Translations under genes and position numbers: made by a program
Shown here: one piece after another, positions 35,901 to 44,985 of the stretch
Position numbering within the stretch: position 1 is the first letter of the stretch
Layout: each line of letters opens with the position of its first letter
Source: JAHDHW01 sp965220465
Lineage (GTDB): Bacteria; Bacteroidota; Bacteroidia; Chitinophagales; Saprospiraceae
Length of the DNA stretch: 64,000 nt
Assembly (NCBI GenBank): GCA_965220465.1
Contig: CBDCPZ010000023.1
Location: 620,001 to 684,000, forward strand
Reading direction: 5' to 3'
Notes under the pieces: generated by a model
What the model was told of the DNA's origin: nothing
Databases searched by the model: none
What the model saw: only the letters and a program-made list of their open reading frames with translations

Positions 35901-35944
35901 AATTAATATAAATGAACTTCAAGATCATTATTTTTGATATTTTA

Positions 35945-36928
35945 TCATCGTGGAACCTTGATTTTTTTCAGTATATCAGCGATGATGATTCCGGCGTGAA
36001 TTCGAGTATTTTCAATAAATAACTTACTGGTTTGCATCCCGGCGGTGATGACACCCGCGATGTACATTCCAGGAATATTCGTTTCAAGTGTTTTTGGATT
36101 ATGGGTTGGAATCTTGTCTGCGTCATCACTAATCTCAATTCCTATTTTTTTGAAAAAGTCATAATTTGGCAAATAGCCAGTCATAGCCAAGACGAAGTCA
36201 TTTTCCAGAACTTTCTCTCCTTCAGGAGTTTGTATCACGATTTCCCTTTCCCGAATTTCTTTGACTGTTGAATTGAAATATGCTTTGATGGAGCCTTCTT
36301 TGATTCTGTTTTCGATATTTGGCCTGATCCAGTATTTGACCTTTTCGTAAATATTTGCCTCACGAATAACCATTGTCACTTCAGCTCCTTTGTAAAATGT
36401 TTCTAAAGCAACATCACATGCTGAATTTGCTGCGCCGACTACTGCTACTTTTTGTCCGACGTAAGGATGCGGTTCATCATAATAATGTTTCACTTTTGGC
36501 AAGTCTTCGCCAGGAACATTCAAGGGTCGATACTCATCGTAAAATCCTGTGGCAACAATGATTTTCTTTGCTTCATAATTACTTTTGGATGTTTTTACCT
36601 GGAAAATTTTTTCTGGATTCAAAATTACCCCTTTCACTTCTTCATAATAAAGAATATTCAGTTTCCAGGATTGAACCACTCTACGAAAATACTCCAAAGA
36701 TTCCCGTCGTGTTGGTTTTTCGGAATGGGCGATAAAAGGAACGCCACCAATTTCGAGCAAATTAGAAGTTGAAAAAAAGGTCATATTCGTTGGAAAATGA
36801 AAAAGAGAATTGACCAACACTCCTTTTTCCAATACCAGATAATTCAGACCTGCTTTTTTCGCTTCAATGGCGCAATTGAGGCCAATTGGGCCTGCACCCA
36901 CTATAATTAAATCAAACATTTTTTGCAA
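35945..36928 (-). CDS. YpdA-like FAD/NAD(P) oxidoreductase
   Basis: This 327-residue flavoprotein has an N-terminal FAD motif (LIIVGAGPIGLNCAIEAKKAG), a second dinucleotide motif (VAVVGAANSACDVALETFYKGA) and the C-terminal IPGMYIAGVITAGMQTSKLFIENTR segment. No CxxC redox pair typical of thioredoxin reductase is seen, matching the YpdA family of putative bacillithiol disulfide reductases. It would regenerate low-molecular-weight thiol from its disulfide with NADPH. Assignment to bacillithiol specifically is by family only. Confidence 0.85.
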   Translation of the reverse strand: MQKMFDLIIVGAGPIGLNCAIEAKKAGLNYLVLEKGVLVNSLFHFPTNMTFFSTSNLLEIGGVPFIAHSEKPTRRESLEYFRRVVQSWKLNILYYEEVKGVILNPEKIFQVKTSKSNYEAKKIIVATGFYDEYRPLNVPGEDLPKVKHYYDEPHPYVGQKVAVVGAANSACDVALETFYKGAEVTMVIREANIYEKVKYWIRPNIENRIKEGSIKAYFNSTVKEIREREIVIQTPEGEKVLENDFVLAMTGYLPNYDFFKKIGIEISDDADKIPTHNPKTLETNIPGMYIAGVITAGMQTSKLFIENTRIHAGIIIADILKKIKVPR

Positions 36929-37071
36929 AGAATAAAATTTGAATTTTTAAAATGTAAACGCGAATATCGCCATTGCCTTTTGATTTGGCAAATTGAAAGA
37001 GTAACTTATAAATTCCTTTGAAAAACTTAATAAATTTATAGTAGTTTTGTGCCTTTTTTAAACTTACAACC

Positions 37072-37642
37072 ATGGAATTGAACTTCAAAGAAATAGTTTC
37101 AGTGACCTTAATTTTGTTTTCAGTGATTGATATTTTGGGCAATATCCCAATTATCATTTCTATGAAGGAAAAAGGAAAAAACATACGACCAAGCAGAGCT
37201 ACATTAGCTGCGGGAGTTTTGATGATCTTATTTTTGTTTTTAGGAGAGTCGATATTAAAATTATTTGGAGTAGATGTTCAATCTTTTGCCATTGCCGGAG
37301 CCCATCGTCATTTTTATTATAGGAATGGAAATGATACTTGGAATCACCATTTTTAAAGATACGTCCGATAGTTCATCTTCGTCAATCGTACCATTGGCTT
37401 TTCCTTTGATCGCGGGAGCGGGCACTTTGACAACTATTCTTTCCTTAAAAGCAGAATATGAAACTGTAAATATTTCGATTGGAATTGCAGTAAACCTCTT
37501 GCTTATTTTTTGGGTTTTGCGATCATCAAATTGGATTCAGCGCAAAATTGGAAGTGGTGGAGCCGACGTACTTCGCAAGGTTTTCGGTATTATCCTTCTG
37601 GCAATTGCTATAAAGCTAATAAAGACAAATTGGGGTGTTTGA
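37072..37642 (+). pseudogene. MarC-family membrane protein gene with a frameshift
   Basis: Two overlapping frames make one MarC-type integral membrane protein. The first (from 37072) gives MELNFKEIVSVTLILFSVID through QSFAIAGA. The second continues IVIFIIGMEMILGITIF, with a normal MarC end (GGADVLRKVFGIILLAIAIKL). The break is at CCC, 37301-37303; removing one C joins FAIAGA directly to IVIFIIG. The total would be about 190 residues, the usual length. Either the gene is recently inactivated or the base is a sequence error. The function of MarC proteins is uncertain. Confidence 0.85.
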
Positions 37643-37783
37643 TCAAGGCAAGTTGCGTTGCACCTTGCAAATTAGAAATTATGAAAGATAAATTAAGAAT
37701 TTTCAATTAGCCAAGGGGAAATCAAGTTGTCAATTTTAACTTAACATTTCATTTCACGATACTTTAAACTTATAAATCTAGAT

Positions 37784-39262
37784 TTATTTTGTAATGATTT
37801 TTATTAGCGAACCTTTTTGTACCGTTTCGTTCAATTGCATGCCATTAATCAAAGATAATTCATCCAAACGCTCTGTCGGCATCTTATAGGATACAAGAAC
37901 ATTTTTTAATGTAGTTGTCTGGTTTACTGTTTTAATTGCAATACGATCAGGCTTAACGTTTATGCGTTTTTGATCTTTAAGGATTTTTAAATTTTCTCAA
38001 AGTGTTATTGAAATCCGCTTTGTATTTGTCATAATCTGCAAGGAGAGTTATTCCCATAAACTGATAAATCAGGTCGTTGTACAGAATAAAATAGGTCTGC
38101 ATTCGTAAAGCGGGAGTTGGGTTTCCACTCTCATCCACTCCCGCGGGTTGATCCGCGATTGTTTTGACTACTTTAAGCAGAATTCGATTTTGTGCTTTGT
38201 CTTTCGATTACTTCCAGTTTGTTTTCCGTTAAAAACTTATCTGCTGCAGCTTCTAGATCCTGTCCTTCTGCCAATCTCAAAACCATAACGGCGTTACCAT
38301 CTGCGGGAGCCATTTGAAATTGCTGAGGAGAATTCATAGTTTTCCATCCTAAAGGAACCGGAAATTCGAATTTCAATTCCGGGATGGAAAAATTTATTAT
38401 CAGCCACATAACCTTGTCTTGGATCTTCTCCGTAAATTAATCCGTCAATCATTCTAAGATACTGGTCTCTGTTTACTTTGAAATTCGATTGTGGCTTTCC
38501 AGCCTGCCATTTAGTCGCTGCCTCTTCAACTTTTTGATATCGATCTGTAGGGTCGGGGTGCGTCGATAAAAATGTTGGAATGGGATCGGAATCACTACCG
38601 GCACGCATCCTTTTGAGTGTGTTAAAGAAATTAGCCATCTCATGTGCATCATAACCGATTTTAGTGGAATACTCAACACCAAGTTGATCGGATTGGCTTT
38701 CATCATCTCGGCCAAATTTTAAAAACAACAAACCTAAACTTTCTTGCGCCAGACCTGCATATTTAGCAATCTCTTTGGAAGCGATCACTCCAACAATCAA
38801 CCCTAATTGGGCAAGCGTTTGGTTACTTTGTTGCTTTGCGGAATGTCTTGCAGTTACATGCCCGATTTCGTGTCCTAAAACACCTGCAAACTCCGCTTCG
38901 TTATTGAAGTGAGCCATAATTCCTCTGGTAAAATAAACATAACCTCCGGGAACTGCAAAAGCGTTGACAACCGGAGAATCCAGGATTTTAAATTCATAAT
39001 TTAGTTGAGGGCGATGAGAAATGGCGCCCATTTCTTTGCCTTTCTCGTTGATGAATGTCTGCATCTTCTCATCTTCATATAAGCCAAAACTCGCTACAAC
39101 CTGCGGGTCATACGCCTTTCCCATCGATATTTCCTGCGCTTCCGACATCAAAATAACTTCCTTTTTTCCGGTAACCGGATTGACCGAACAGGATTCTGCA
39201 ATTATTAAAAAAGAAATAGATAATATAAAATAGTTGATAATCCGAAAGATTCCTTTATTCAT
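37784..39262 (-). pseudogene. M48-family secreted metalloprotease gene with three frameshifts
   Basis: The first 290 codons encode a lipoprotein-type signal peptide (LIIAESCSVNP), then the M48 domain with the zinc site GVLGHEIGHVTARH and the downstream ESQSDQLGVEYS glutamate motif. The reading then breaks at GGG 38381-38383 (FFHP continues as ELKFEFPVPLGW in the next frame). It breaks again near 38175-38190, after ERQSTKSNSA and before KVVKTIADQP. The third break is at the T run 37984-37988, after LRKFK and before ILKDQKRINV, and the frame ends at 37784. All segments together give about 490 residues, the normal length of this Bacteroidota family. Two breaks lie in short homopolymers, so sequence error is a serious alternative to decay. 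Confidence 0.82.
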
Positions 39263-39515
39263 TGTATAGAATTTAATTCTTAAAAAAAGTTTTCGAGGGT
39301 TTAACTTTTAGCCGAATATTTTTCCTCGATTTTATATCGCAAATCTAACATTTTGTAATTTAAATAATAACTATCCAGCAATCATAAAATATTATGTTTT
39401 TTAGTTAATTGTTTATTTTTTAATGAACATTTAACAAGTCTTGGGAAGTTTAAAAATATCCTTCAAATAATTACTGAATACACTAAATTTATCAGAGGAT
39501 TGTTAGTTTTACTGA

Positions 39516-40679
39516 ATGGTTGATCATACAAAAAAATTGAATATACTTTTTCTTGCCTCGTGGTATCCAAATAAGTTAGAGCCTCAAAATGGTAACTTCA
39601 TTCAGCGCCATGCAGAAGCAGTTGCTTCCATTTGTAATGTTGCAAGTTTGTACGTTATTTCAAGCCATGATGCAGAGGATTACGAAATTGCACAACGCTG
39701 GGTCAACAATGTTTTTGAGGTCATCGTTTATTACCAAAAAACGGATAAATTACTTCCATTTCTTAAATACAGAAGATATTTGAAAGCACATAAATTGGGC
39801 TTTGAAGAAATATTAAAAGTCTTTAAAAAAATAGACTTAACTCATCTGAATGTATTTTATCCAGCCGGAATTTTCGCCCTTTGGTTAAAGAAACGGTTTA
39901 AAATTCCTTTTATCATAACAGAACATTGGACCGGCTTTTTGGATATCAATCCTTACAAATTTAATTTGTTTGAAAAGTATTTTATTTTGAAAACTGCGGC
40001 ATCAGCCTCCATGATTTGCCCGGTTTCTAATGACCTTAAAAATGCTTTGCAAAAGTTTGGAATCGAAGGTCCTTTTAAAGTCATTCCAAATGTTGTGGAT
40101 ACCAATTTGTTCAATTTCAAGGAAAAAAACAAATCAAAATTGAAGAAAATCCTCCATGTTTCAACTTTAAATGACGATCATAAAAATGTAACTGGTATTT
40201 TAAATGTCATCAGCAAACTCAGCAATAAAAGGACTGATTTTCATCTTACATTGGCAGGTAACAAGTTTGGAGACAAACATCTGAATTATGCAAAACAATT
40301 TGGAATTCCTGATGAAATGTTTACTATTTTGGATGAAATCCCTCTAGAGGATATTGCTCAAATCATGCAACAGCAAGATATTTTTGTCCTTTTCAGCAAT
40401 TATGAAAACCTTCCCTGCGTCATATCTGAAGCTCATGCTTCAGGCATGGTAGTCGTTGCAACGGATGTCGGTGGTGTTTCGGAGATGATCGATCCAAAAA
40501 ACGGTTTTTTAATTAATGCAAGAGAAGAAACAGCCCTTTTTGAAAAACTGGATTATTTGTTGGATCATTTGACGGAATATCAACCAAAAGAAATTCGGGC
40601 TGCAGCAACCGAAAGATATGGTTATACCAGCGTAGCCAATCAATTTTATACTATTTACAAAAAGGTTTTAGCACTTTAA
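39516..40679 (+). CDS. GT4-family glycosyltransferase
   Basis: This 387-residue protein has a GT-B fold. The N-half begins LNILFLASWYPNKLEPQNG, with an FIQRHAEA segment typical of GT4 enzymes. The C-half has a HVSTLNDDHKNV strand and the nucleotide-sugar segment LFSNYENLPCVISEAHASGMVVVATDVGG, with the E...E pair of the EX7E motif. It transfers a sugar from a nucleotide donor, probably in surface polysaccharide synthesis. It is followed within two bases by a flippase gene, supporting that role. Confidence 0.88.
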   Translation: MVDHTKKLNILFLASWYPNKLEPQNGNFIQRHAEAVASICNVASLYVISSHDAEDYEIAQRWVNNVFEVIVYYQKTDKLLPFLKYRRYLKAHKLGFEEILKVFKKIDLTHLNVFYPAGIFALWLKKRFKIPFIITEHWTGFLDINPYKFNLFEKYFILKTAASASMICPVSNDLKNALQKFGIEGPFKVIPNVVDTNLFNFKEKNKSKLKKILHVSTLNDDHKNVTGILNVISKLSNKRTDFHLTLAGNKFGDKHLNYAKQFGIPDEMFTILDEIPLEDIAQIMQQQDIFVLFSNYENLPCVISEAHASGMVVVATDVGGVSEMIDPKNGFLINAREETALFEKLDYLLDHLTEYQPKEIRAAATERYGYTSVANQFYTIYKKVLAL

Positions 40680-40681
40680 AT

Positions 40682-41950
40682 TTGGAGATATTAAATTTCA
40701 TAAAATCATTTTTCCAAAGGCAGGGCGGCTACGTATTATTTTCTGTATTTTTTGCCAAGCTTGTCAACTTCTTGGTTTCGATTATCGTCATCTGGATGAT
40801 TTCGAAAGAAGAATATGGCTTGATCGCTTATGGATTAACGATTTTATCTTTTCTGGCACCGTTCGTTGGAGCCGGAGTACATCAAGGCCTCGTGAGGTAC
40901 GGTTCCATTTCTAAAAGTCAATCCGGCAAAAAGACCTTATTCAGATATGCTTTTATAAAAGGCTTGCAATTCACCTTTTTAATGATTGCTTTAGTTCTGA
41001 TTGTTTCTCCTTTGCTCAATAATATCCTTTCTGGTTCAGCGATTTATCTCGCTATTCTTAGTTTCCAACTATTAAGTTTATTTCTGCTTCAAATGATTCA
41101 AATCTATTGTAGATTGCTTTATCTCAATAAACTATTTGCTCAGATCGACATGATTAATAGTTTGTTGCTTTTGGTCACTGTGATTGCAATGTGTTCATTA
41201 TTTGGTGGAATCGGTTATGTCATCAGTTTGATAGCAATTCCACTTTTGACCTCGCTTTATTTTATTTTCAAACTCAAACCCTATGAAATTTCGGGTTTAT
41301 CTTTTGAAGATATCAACATCAATAAAATTGAATTCATCAGTTACGGTCTGTATCTAAGTGTAGGAAGTGTCATTGCTCAATTATTATTTGCAGTTGACAT
41401 TATTATTATTGGAATCGTTTTAAAAAATGCAGAATTTGTGGCTCAATACAAAGCATCAAATATTATCCCTTTTAGTTTTTTAATGATTGCATCCGCGGTA
41501 ATGGCGACAGATTATGTCAAACTGGCAAGAGCTTCTGAAGAAAACACTTCCTTTTTGAAAAGTTACTATCTTAATTACCTCAAATTATTTGGTGCTTTAG
41601 GATTGGCGATAGTCGTGTTTTTCTATTTTGCCTCTGGATTGTTAACGAATATTTTCGGTGCTCAATATGATGGACATCCATTTCTGATGTTTATTTTTTC
41701 GATTGGGGTTGTTGGTGGAATAATGTTTAGAATTCCAATGGGAAATATGCTTTCAGCGATTGGCTGGCCCAAAACGAATGCCGTGTTTTCAATCATTGTT
41801 TTTTTGATCAATATCGTGGCAAGCTATTACATGGTTTTGGCCTATGGCATCGAAGGCGCTGCAATCACCACTTCTGTTTTGATGTGGCTATCCGGTTTAC
41901 TTTCTTTGGGTGCTTTTGTTTATTATTTAAAAAGAAAAGCGGTTTTGTAA
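40682..41950 (+). CDS. Wzx-like polysaccharide flippase (MOP superfamily)
   Basis: This 422-residue protein has about twelve hydrophobic helices and starts at TTG two bases after the glycosyltransferase stop. The first helices (YVLFSVFFAKLVNFLVSIIV, ISKEEYGLIAYGLTILSF) match the start of the oligosaccharide flippase family. It would flip lipid-linked sugar repeat units across the inner membrane. No polymerase or other capsule gene is next to it, so it is a two-gene unit. Confidence 0.87.
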   Translation: MEILNFIKSFFQRQGGYVLFSVFFAKLVNFLVSIIVIWMISKEEYGLIAYGLTILSFLAPFVGAGVHQGLVRYGSISKSQSGKKTLFRYAFIKGLQFTFLMIALVLIVSPLLNNILSGSAIYLAILSFQLLSLFLLQMIQIYCRLLYLNKLFAQIDMINSLLLLVTVIAMCSLFGGIGYVISLIAIPLLTSLYFIFKLKPYEISGLSFEDININKIEFISYGLYLSVGSVIAQLLFAVDIIIIGIVLKNAEFVAQYKASNIIPFSFLMIASAVMATDYVKLARASEENTSFLKSYYLNYLKLFGALGLAIVVFFYFASGLLTNIFGAQYDGHPFLMFIFSIGVVGGIMFRIPMGNMLSAIGWPKTNAVFSIIVFLINIVASYYMVLAYGIEGAAITTSVLMWLSGLLSLGAFVYYLKRKAVL

Positions 41951-42058
41951 AATTGTGATTTCAATGATGCATTTCAATTTGTCGCTTTTCCTTCGTAGAA
42001 CCCTTGTATCCCTTAAAAGGGAAATCCGTACGCTGCGGTAAAATAAAATGCACCCAAT

Positions 42059-43399
42059 CTAAAGGGCTACTTCTTTTTCAATAAAGGAAACCCCATATTC
42101 TTTCAACTCTTCTAAAACAGGTTCATAAACCTGCTTCATTACAGGAATATTTACTCCGGTTGTTGTGATTTTTCCAAGCATCACCAACTTTACAAAAATT
42201 CCCATAGGAATTCCGACCAACTTTGCCATTGCCGTATCATCCGAGTTATTTCCTTTTAATACCAAAGTAGAAGTAAGTAATTTTTTTTGCCCTTTGAATT
42301 CGTATTCAAATTCGTGTTGCATGATGATCATATCTTTATCGTCTGGCTCCAGTTTCCATTTTTCTAAAAGCAGATTTTCTAAGATCAAAGCTGGAGTAGC
42401 TGCTGACATTCCAATTTTCTTTTTACTGAACAAACCCAGCCAATCCAGTTTGTCCATTACCGGAGAATTCACCTTTTCACCCAAAAACTCAGCGGTCCTT
42501 TCTTTGACAGAACCGCTACTACCACTTTCGGGACCTAAATAAGCTTCCATTAAAGCATTGTAAGTCAAATGATCAGGTTCTAAAATCGGATAAGATCCAT
42601 CGGTCAAACCAATTTTTATCAGCGCATTCCAGGCATCGCAAAAGCCCATATTTCGTATTGTTCCGCGAAGTATATTTGGAATTTTTGACAAGCCATAAAT
42701 TTCCCGATACAGCAATGAATCTCGATTTGCATAAACTTCGTATTCGCCCATTCCTTGCACTTCAATCGTTTCATATTGACCAAAAAGACGATTGTAAGGG
42801 ATGTATTTATATTTTTTGTTTTCTAAATATTGTGCGGTTCCTTGACCTGCCAAAACTACATTTCGAGGATTCCAGGTAAATTTATAGTGCCATGGATTGG
42901 TGTCGCTTTCCGGAGCGATCAAACCTCCGGTGTAAGAACGGAATGCAGTAATTTTTCCTCCTTTTTCAATAATCTCATCAATTTTTTGCTTTGCTGACAT
43001 ATGATCGATACCCGGATCTAGCCCCATTTCGCCCATAAAAATTAAATCGCGATCTCTTGCTTCATCACCCAATCGATACAGATCTTTTGAAACATAAGAA
43101 GCAGTAATCAGATGTTTTTTGAGTTGAATACAATCCATTGCTACTTCAAGGTGAAGATGTGCGGGCAACATGGAAACGACCACATCTGCCCTTCCGATTA
43201 AAACTTTTCGGTCATTAACTTTCATCACATCAAGCCAAGCGCTGCGACCATTTGGATGATTGCCAACTTTTTGTTCAGCAAGCTTCGGATCGGTATCAGC
43301 GACTACCACCGACCAGTTGTATTTTTCTGCCTTTTTAAGGACATAATTGATTAAAGCAGAGGAAGAACGGCCCGCGCCGATAATTAAAATATTGTTCAT
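42059..43399 (-). CDS. Saccharopine dehydrogenase-family reductase
   Basis: This 446-residue protein begins MNNILIIGAGRSSSALINYVL, a Rossmann NAD(P) motif, followed by VVVADTDPKLAEQKVG and VVSMLPAHLHLEVAMDCI, and GEMGLDPGIDHMSAKQ as in saccharopine/alpha-aminoadipate semialdehyde enzymes. The C-terminal domain (from about residue 140) has the conserved SYTGGLIAPESDTNPWHYKFTW pieces. A role in lysine degradation or a related amino acid step is likely. It differs in sequence from the carboxynorspermidine synthase at 30859. It stands alone. Confidence 0.82.
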   Translation of the reverse strand: MNNILIIGAGRSSSALINYVLKKAEKYNWSVVVADTDPKLAEQKVGNHPNGRSAWLDVMKVNDRKVLIGRADVVVSMLPAHLHLEVAMDCIQLKKHLITASYVSKDLYRLGDEARDRDLIFMGEMGLDPGIDHMSAKQKIDEIIEKGGKITAFRSYTGGLIAPESDTNPWHYKFTWNPRNVVLAGQGTAQYLENKKYKYIPYNRLFGQYETIEVQGMGEYEVYANRDSLLYREIYGLSKIPNILRGTIRNMGFCDAWNALIKIGLTDGSYPILEPDHLTYNALMEAYLGPESGSSGSVKERTAEFLGEKVNSPVMDKLDWLGLFSKKKIGMSAATPALILENLLLEKWKLEPDDKDMIIMQHEFEYEFKGQKKLLTSTLVLKGNNSDDTAMAKLVGIPMGIFVKLVMLGKITTTGVNIPVMKQVYEPVLEELKEYGVSFIEKEVAL

Positions 43400-43630
43400 T
43401 CTGTAACTATGATTAGGAGAAGTTTATGCAAAAGATTAATTGCCGCAAAATTATCGCAATTTTAGTTTTATGAAAATAAAAAGGTAATTTTCTACAAAGA
43501 AAATGCAATTTTATGTTTTTAGGGTTTACAAAATCTGAATAGAAAAGTTTCAAATTAAAAAGGATTGAAAGCTACATTTATTTGGAACACTTTTTTCAAT
43601 TGCACCAATACACGGCACAAAGAGCATCCA

Positions 43631-44113
43631 ATGAAAAAAATTACCATAGAAACCACTGTTGAAGTTTTTGAAAATGTAGATCAATTAACCGAAAGTTTTA
43701 ATCGATTGCTAAAAATGGCACATGCTGCGGTTGAAACAGCTTATGCGCCATATTCCAACTTTTTTGTTGGTGCTGCAATTTTGCTGGAAAATGATGAAAT
43801 GTTGATTGGAAGTAATCAGGAAAATGCAGCTTATTCGATGTGCCTTTGCGCTGAAAGAGTAGCACTTGCGGCTGCAGCCTCAAAATTTCCGGGAGTTGCC
43901 GTAAAAGCGATTGCAGTTACCGCAAAAAGTAATAAAAAGCCAATTGAGCAGCCAATCTCCCCTTGCGGCGCTTGCCGTCAAAGCCTTTGTGAATCCGAGT
44001 TGCAGCATCAAACAGATCTAAAAATTATTTTACAAGGGGAAAGCGGACCGATTTATTTGTTTCAAACAGCGAAGGATTTGTTGCCGTTTTCTTTTGATGC
44101 GACTTATTTATAA
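43631..44113 (+). CDS. cdd: Cytidine deaminase
   Basis: An ATG at 43631 (MKKITIETTVEVFEN) is preferred over a TTG at 43565. The protein has 160 residues and the zinc motifs CAERVALAAA (with the neighbouring Glu) and SPCGACRQSL, and the substrate segment YAPYSNFFVGAAIL. It deaminates cytidine and deoxycytidine to uridine. Its stop lies three bases from the stop of the convergent Hpt gene. Confidence 0.93.
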   Translation: MKKITIETTVEVFENVDQLTESFNRLLKMAHAAVETAYAPYSNFFVGAAILLENDEMLIGSNQENAAYSMCLCAERVALAAAASKFPGVAVKAIAVTAKSNKKPIEQPISPCGACRQSLCESELQHQTDLKIILQGESGPIYLFQTAKDLLPFSFDATYL

Positions 44114-44116
44114 AAA

Positions 44117-44452
44117 TTACATTTGGTTCATTTTATCTTCTAAAATGGTAGCTGCTTGTTGATGCAATTGAAGTGCTTTTTCATAAAGTTCCTTTAAACC
44201 CTCGGTTTCCCCTTTCTTTATCTGATTTTCTATTGTCATCAAAGTTGCCTTTAATTCGGGAATTCCCATATAATCTACCTGCGGCTTGAGAGAATGCGCA
44301 TTTATTGCCAAATCAGCCCAGCTTTGGTTTTGGATATCGGTATTCATTCGTTCAAATATTTCGGGAGCAATAGAAAGATACATATTGATATACCTTTTTA
44401 TTTTTATTTCGTTGCCTTTTGTGAATTTATATAAAAACGAAAGATCTGCCAT
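44117..44452 (-). CDS. Histidine phosphotransfer (Hpt) domain protein
   Basis: This 111-residue all-helical protein is a stand-alone Hpt domain. The phosphorylatable His is H53 in NAHSLKPQVDYMGIPEL, followed by the usual second helix pair (LMTIENQIKKGE). It would pass phosphate between the receiver of the hybrid kinase at 44986 and the response regulator at 44480; the three genes are in one leftward run. A second Hpt gene lies at 49343. Confidence 0.88.
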   Translation of the reverse strand: MADLSFLYKFTKGNEIKIKRYINMYLSIAPEIFERMNTDIQNQSWADLAINAHSLKPQVDYMGIPELKATLMTIENQIKKGETEGLKELYEKALQLHQQAATILEDKMNQM

Positions 44453-44479
44453 TTAATTAATTTTAAAATAAATTTGGTT

Positions 44480-44866
44480 TTAGATGTTGGCGTCAACCAA
44501 TTTTTGAATTTCATCGAATGCGTCCTGTCCTTTGATCACATAATGCATTGCTCCAAATTGAATGGTTTTTGCAGCGGTGTGATAACTTTTCTGGCTGGAT
44601 AACATGATAACGGGTAAAGCTTTATTTTTTCCTTTTATTTCTTTCAAGATATCAATCCCGTTGGCCGCGTCTTTTTCTTTTGAATTTAAATAATAATCCA
44701 ATACCACCAAATCAGGATTTTCGTCCATACATTCGAGGCACTTTTCACCAGTTGGAAAAGCTTTTATGGAAAAATTTTGATTATTTTCGCTTAGATAATC
44801 AGTTAACATTTCTGTGAGCAATGGTTCATCATCTACGATAAATATTTTTGCTTGCTTTTCTGACAT
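44480..44866 (-). CDS. Stand-alone response regulator receiver
   Basis: This 128-residue protein is a single REC domain: IFIVDDEPLL (acidic pair D12/D13), the phospho-acceptor D57 in LVVLDYYL, and the LSSQKSYH segment with the switch Thr/Ser and Lys. There is no output domain, so it probably acts as a phosphate relay or by protein binding. It lies 27 bases upstream of the Hpt gene and 119 bases after the hybrid kinase. Confidence 0.9.
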   Translation of the reverse strand: MSEKQAKIFIVDDEPLLTEMLTDYLSENNQNFSIKAFPTGEKCLECMDENPDLVVLDYYLNSKEKDAANGIDILKEIKGKNKALPVIMLSSQKSYHTAAKTIQFGAMHYVIKGQDAFDEIQKLVDANI

Positions 44867-44985
44867 GATTAGGTTCGTTTTAATGAAAAAATACCTTCAT
44901 TCCAAGATAATCTTTGATTTGCAAAAAACATGAAGCAAATTATCAAAAGGTATAACTATTTATCAAATGGTCATTTTAGAGCCAA

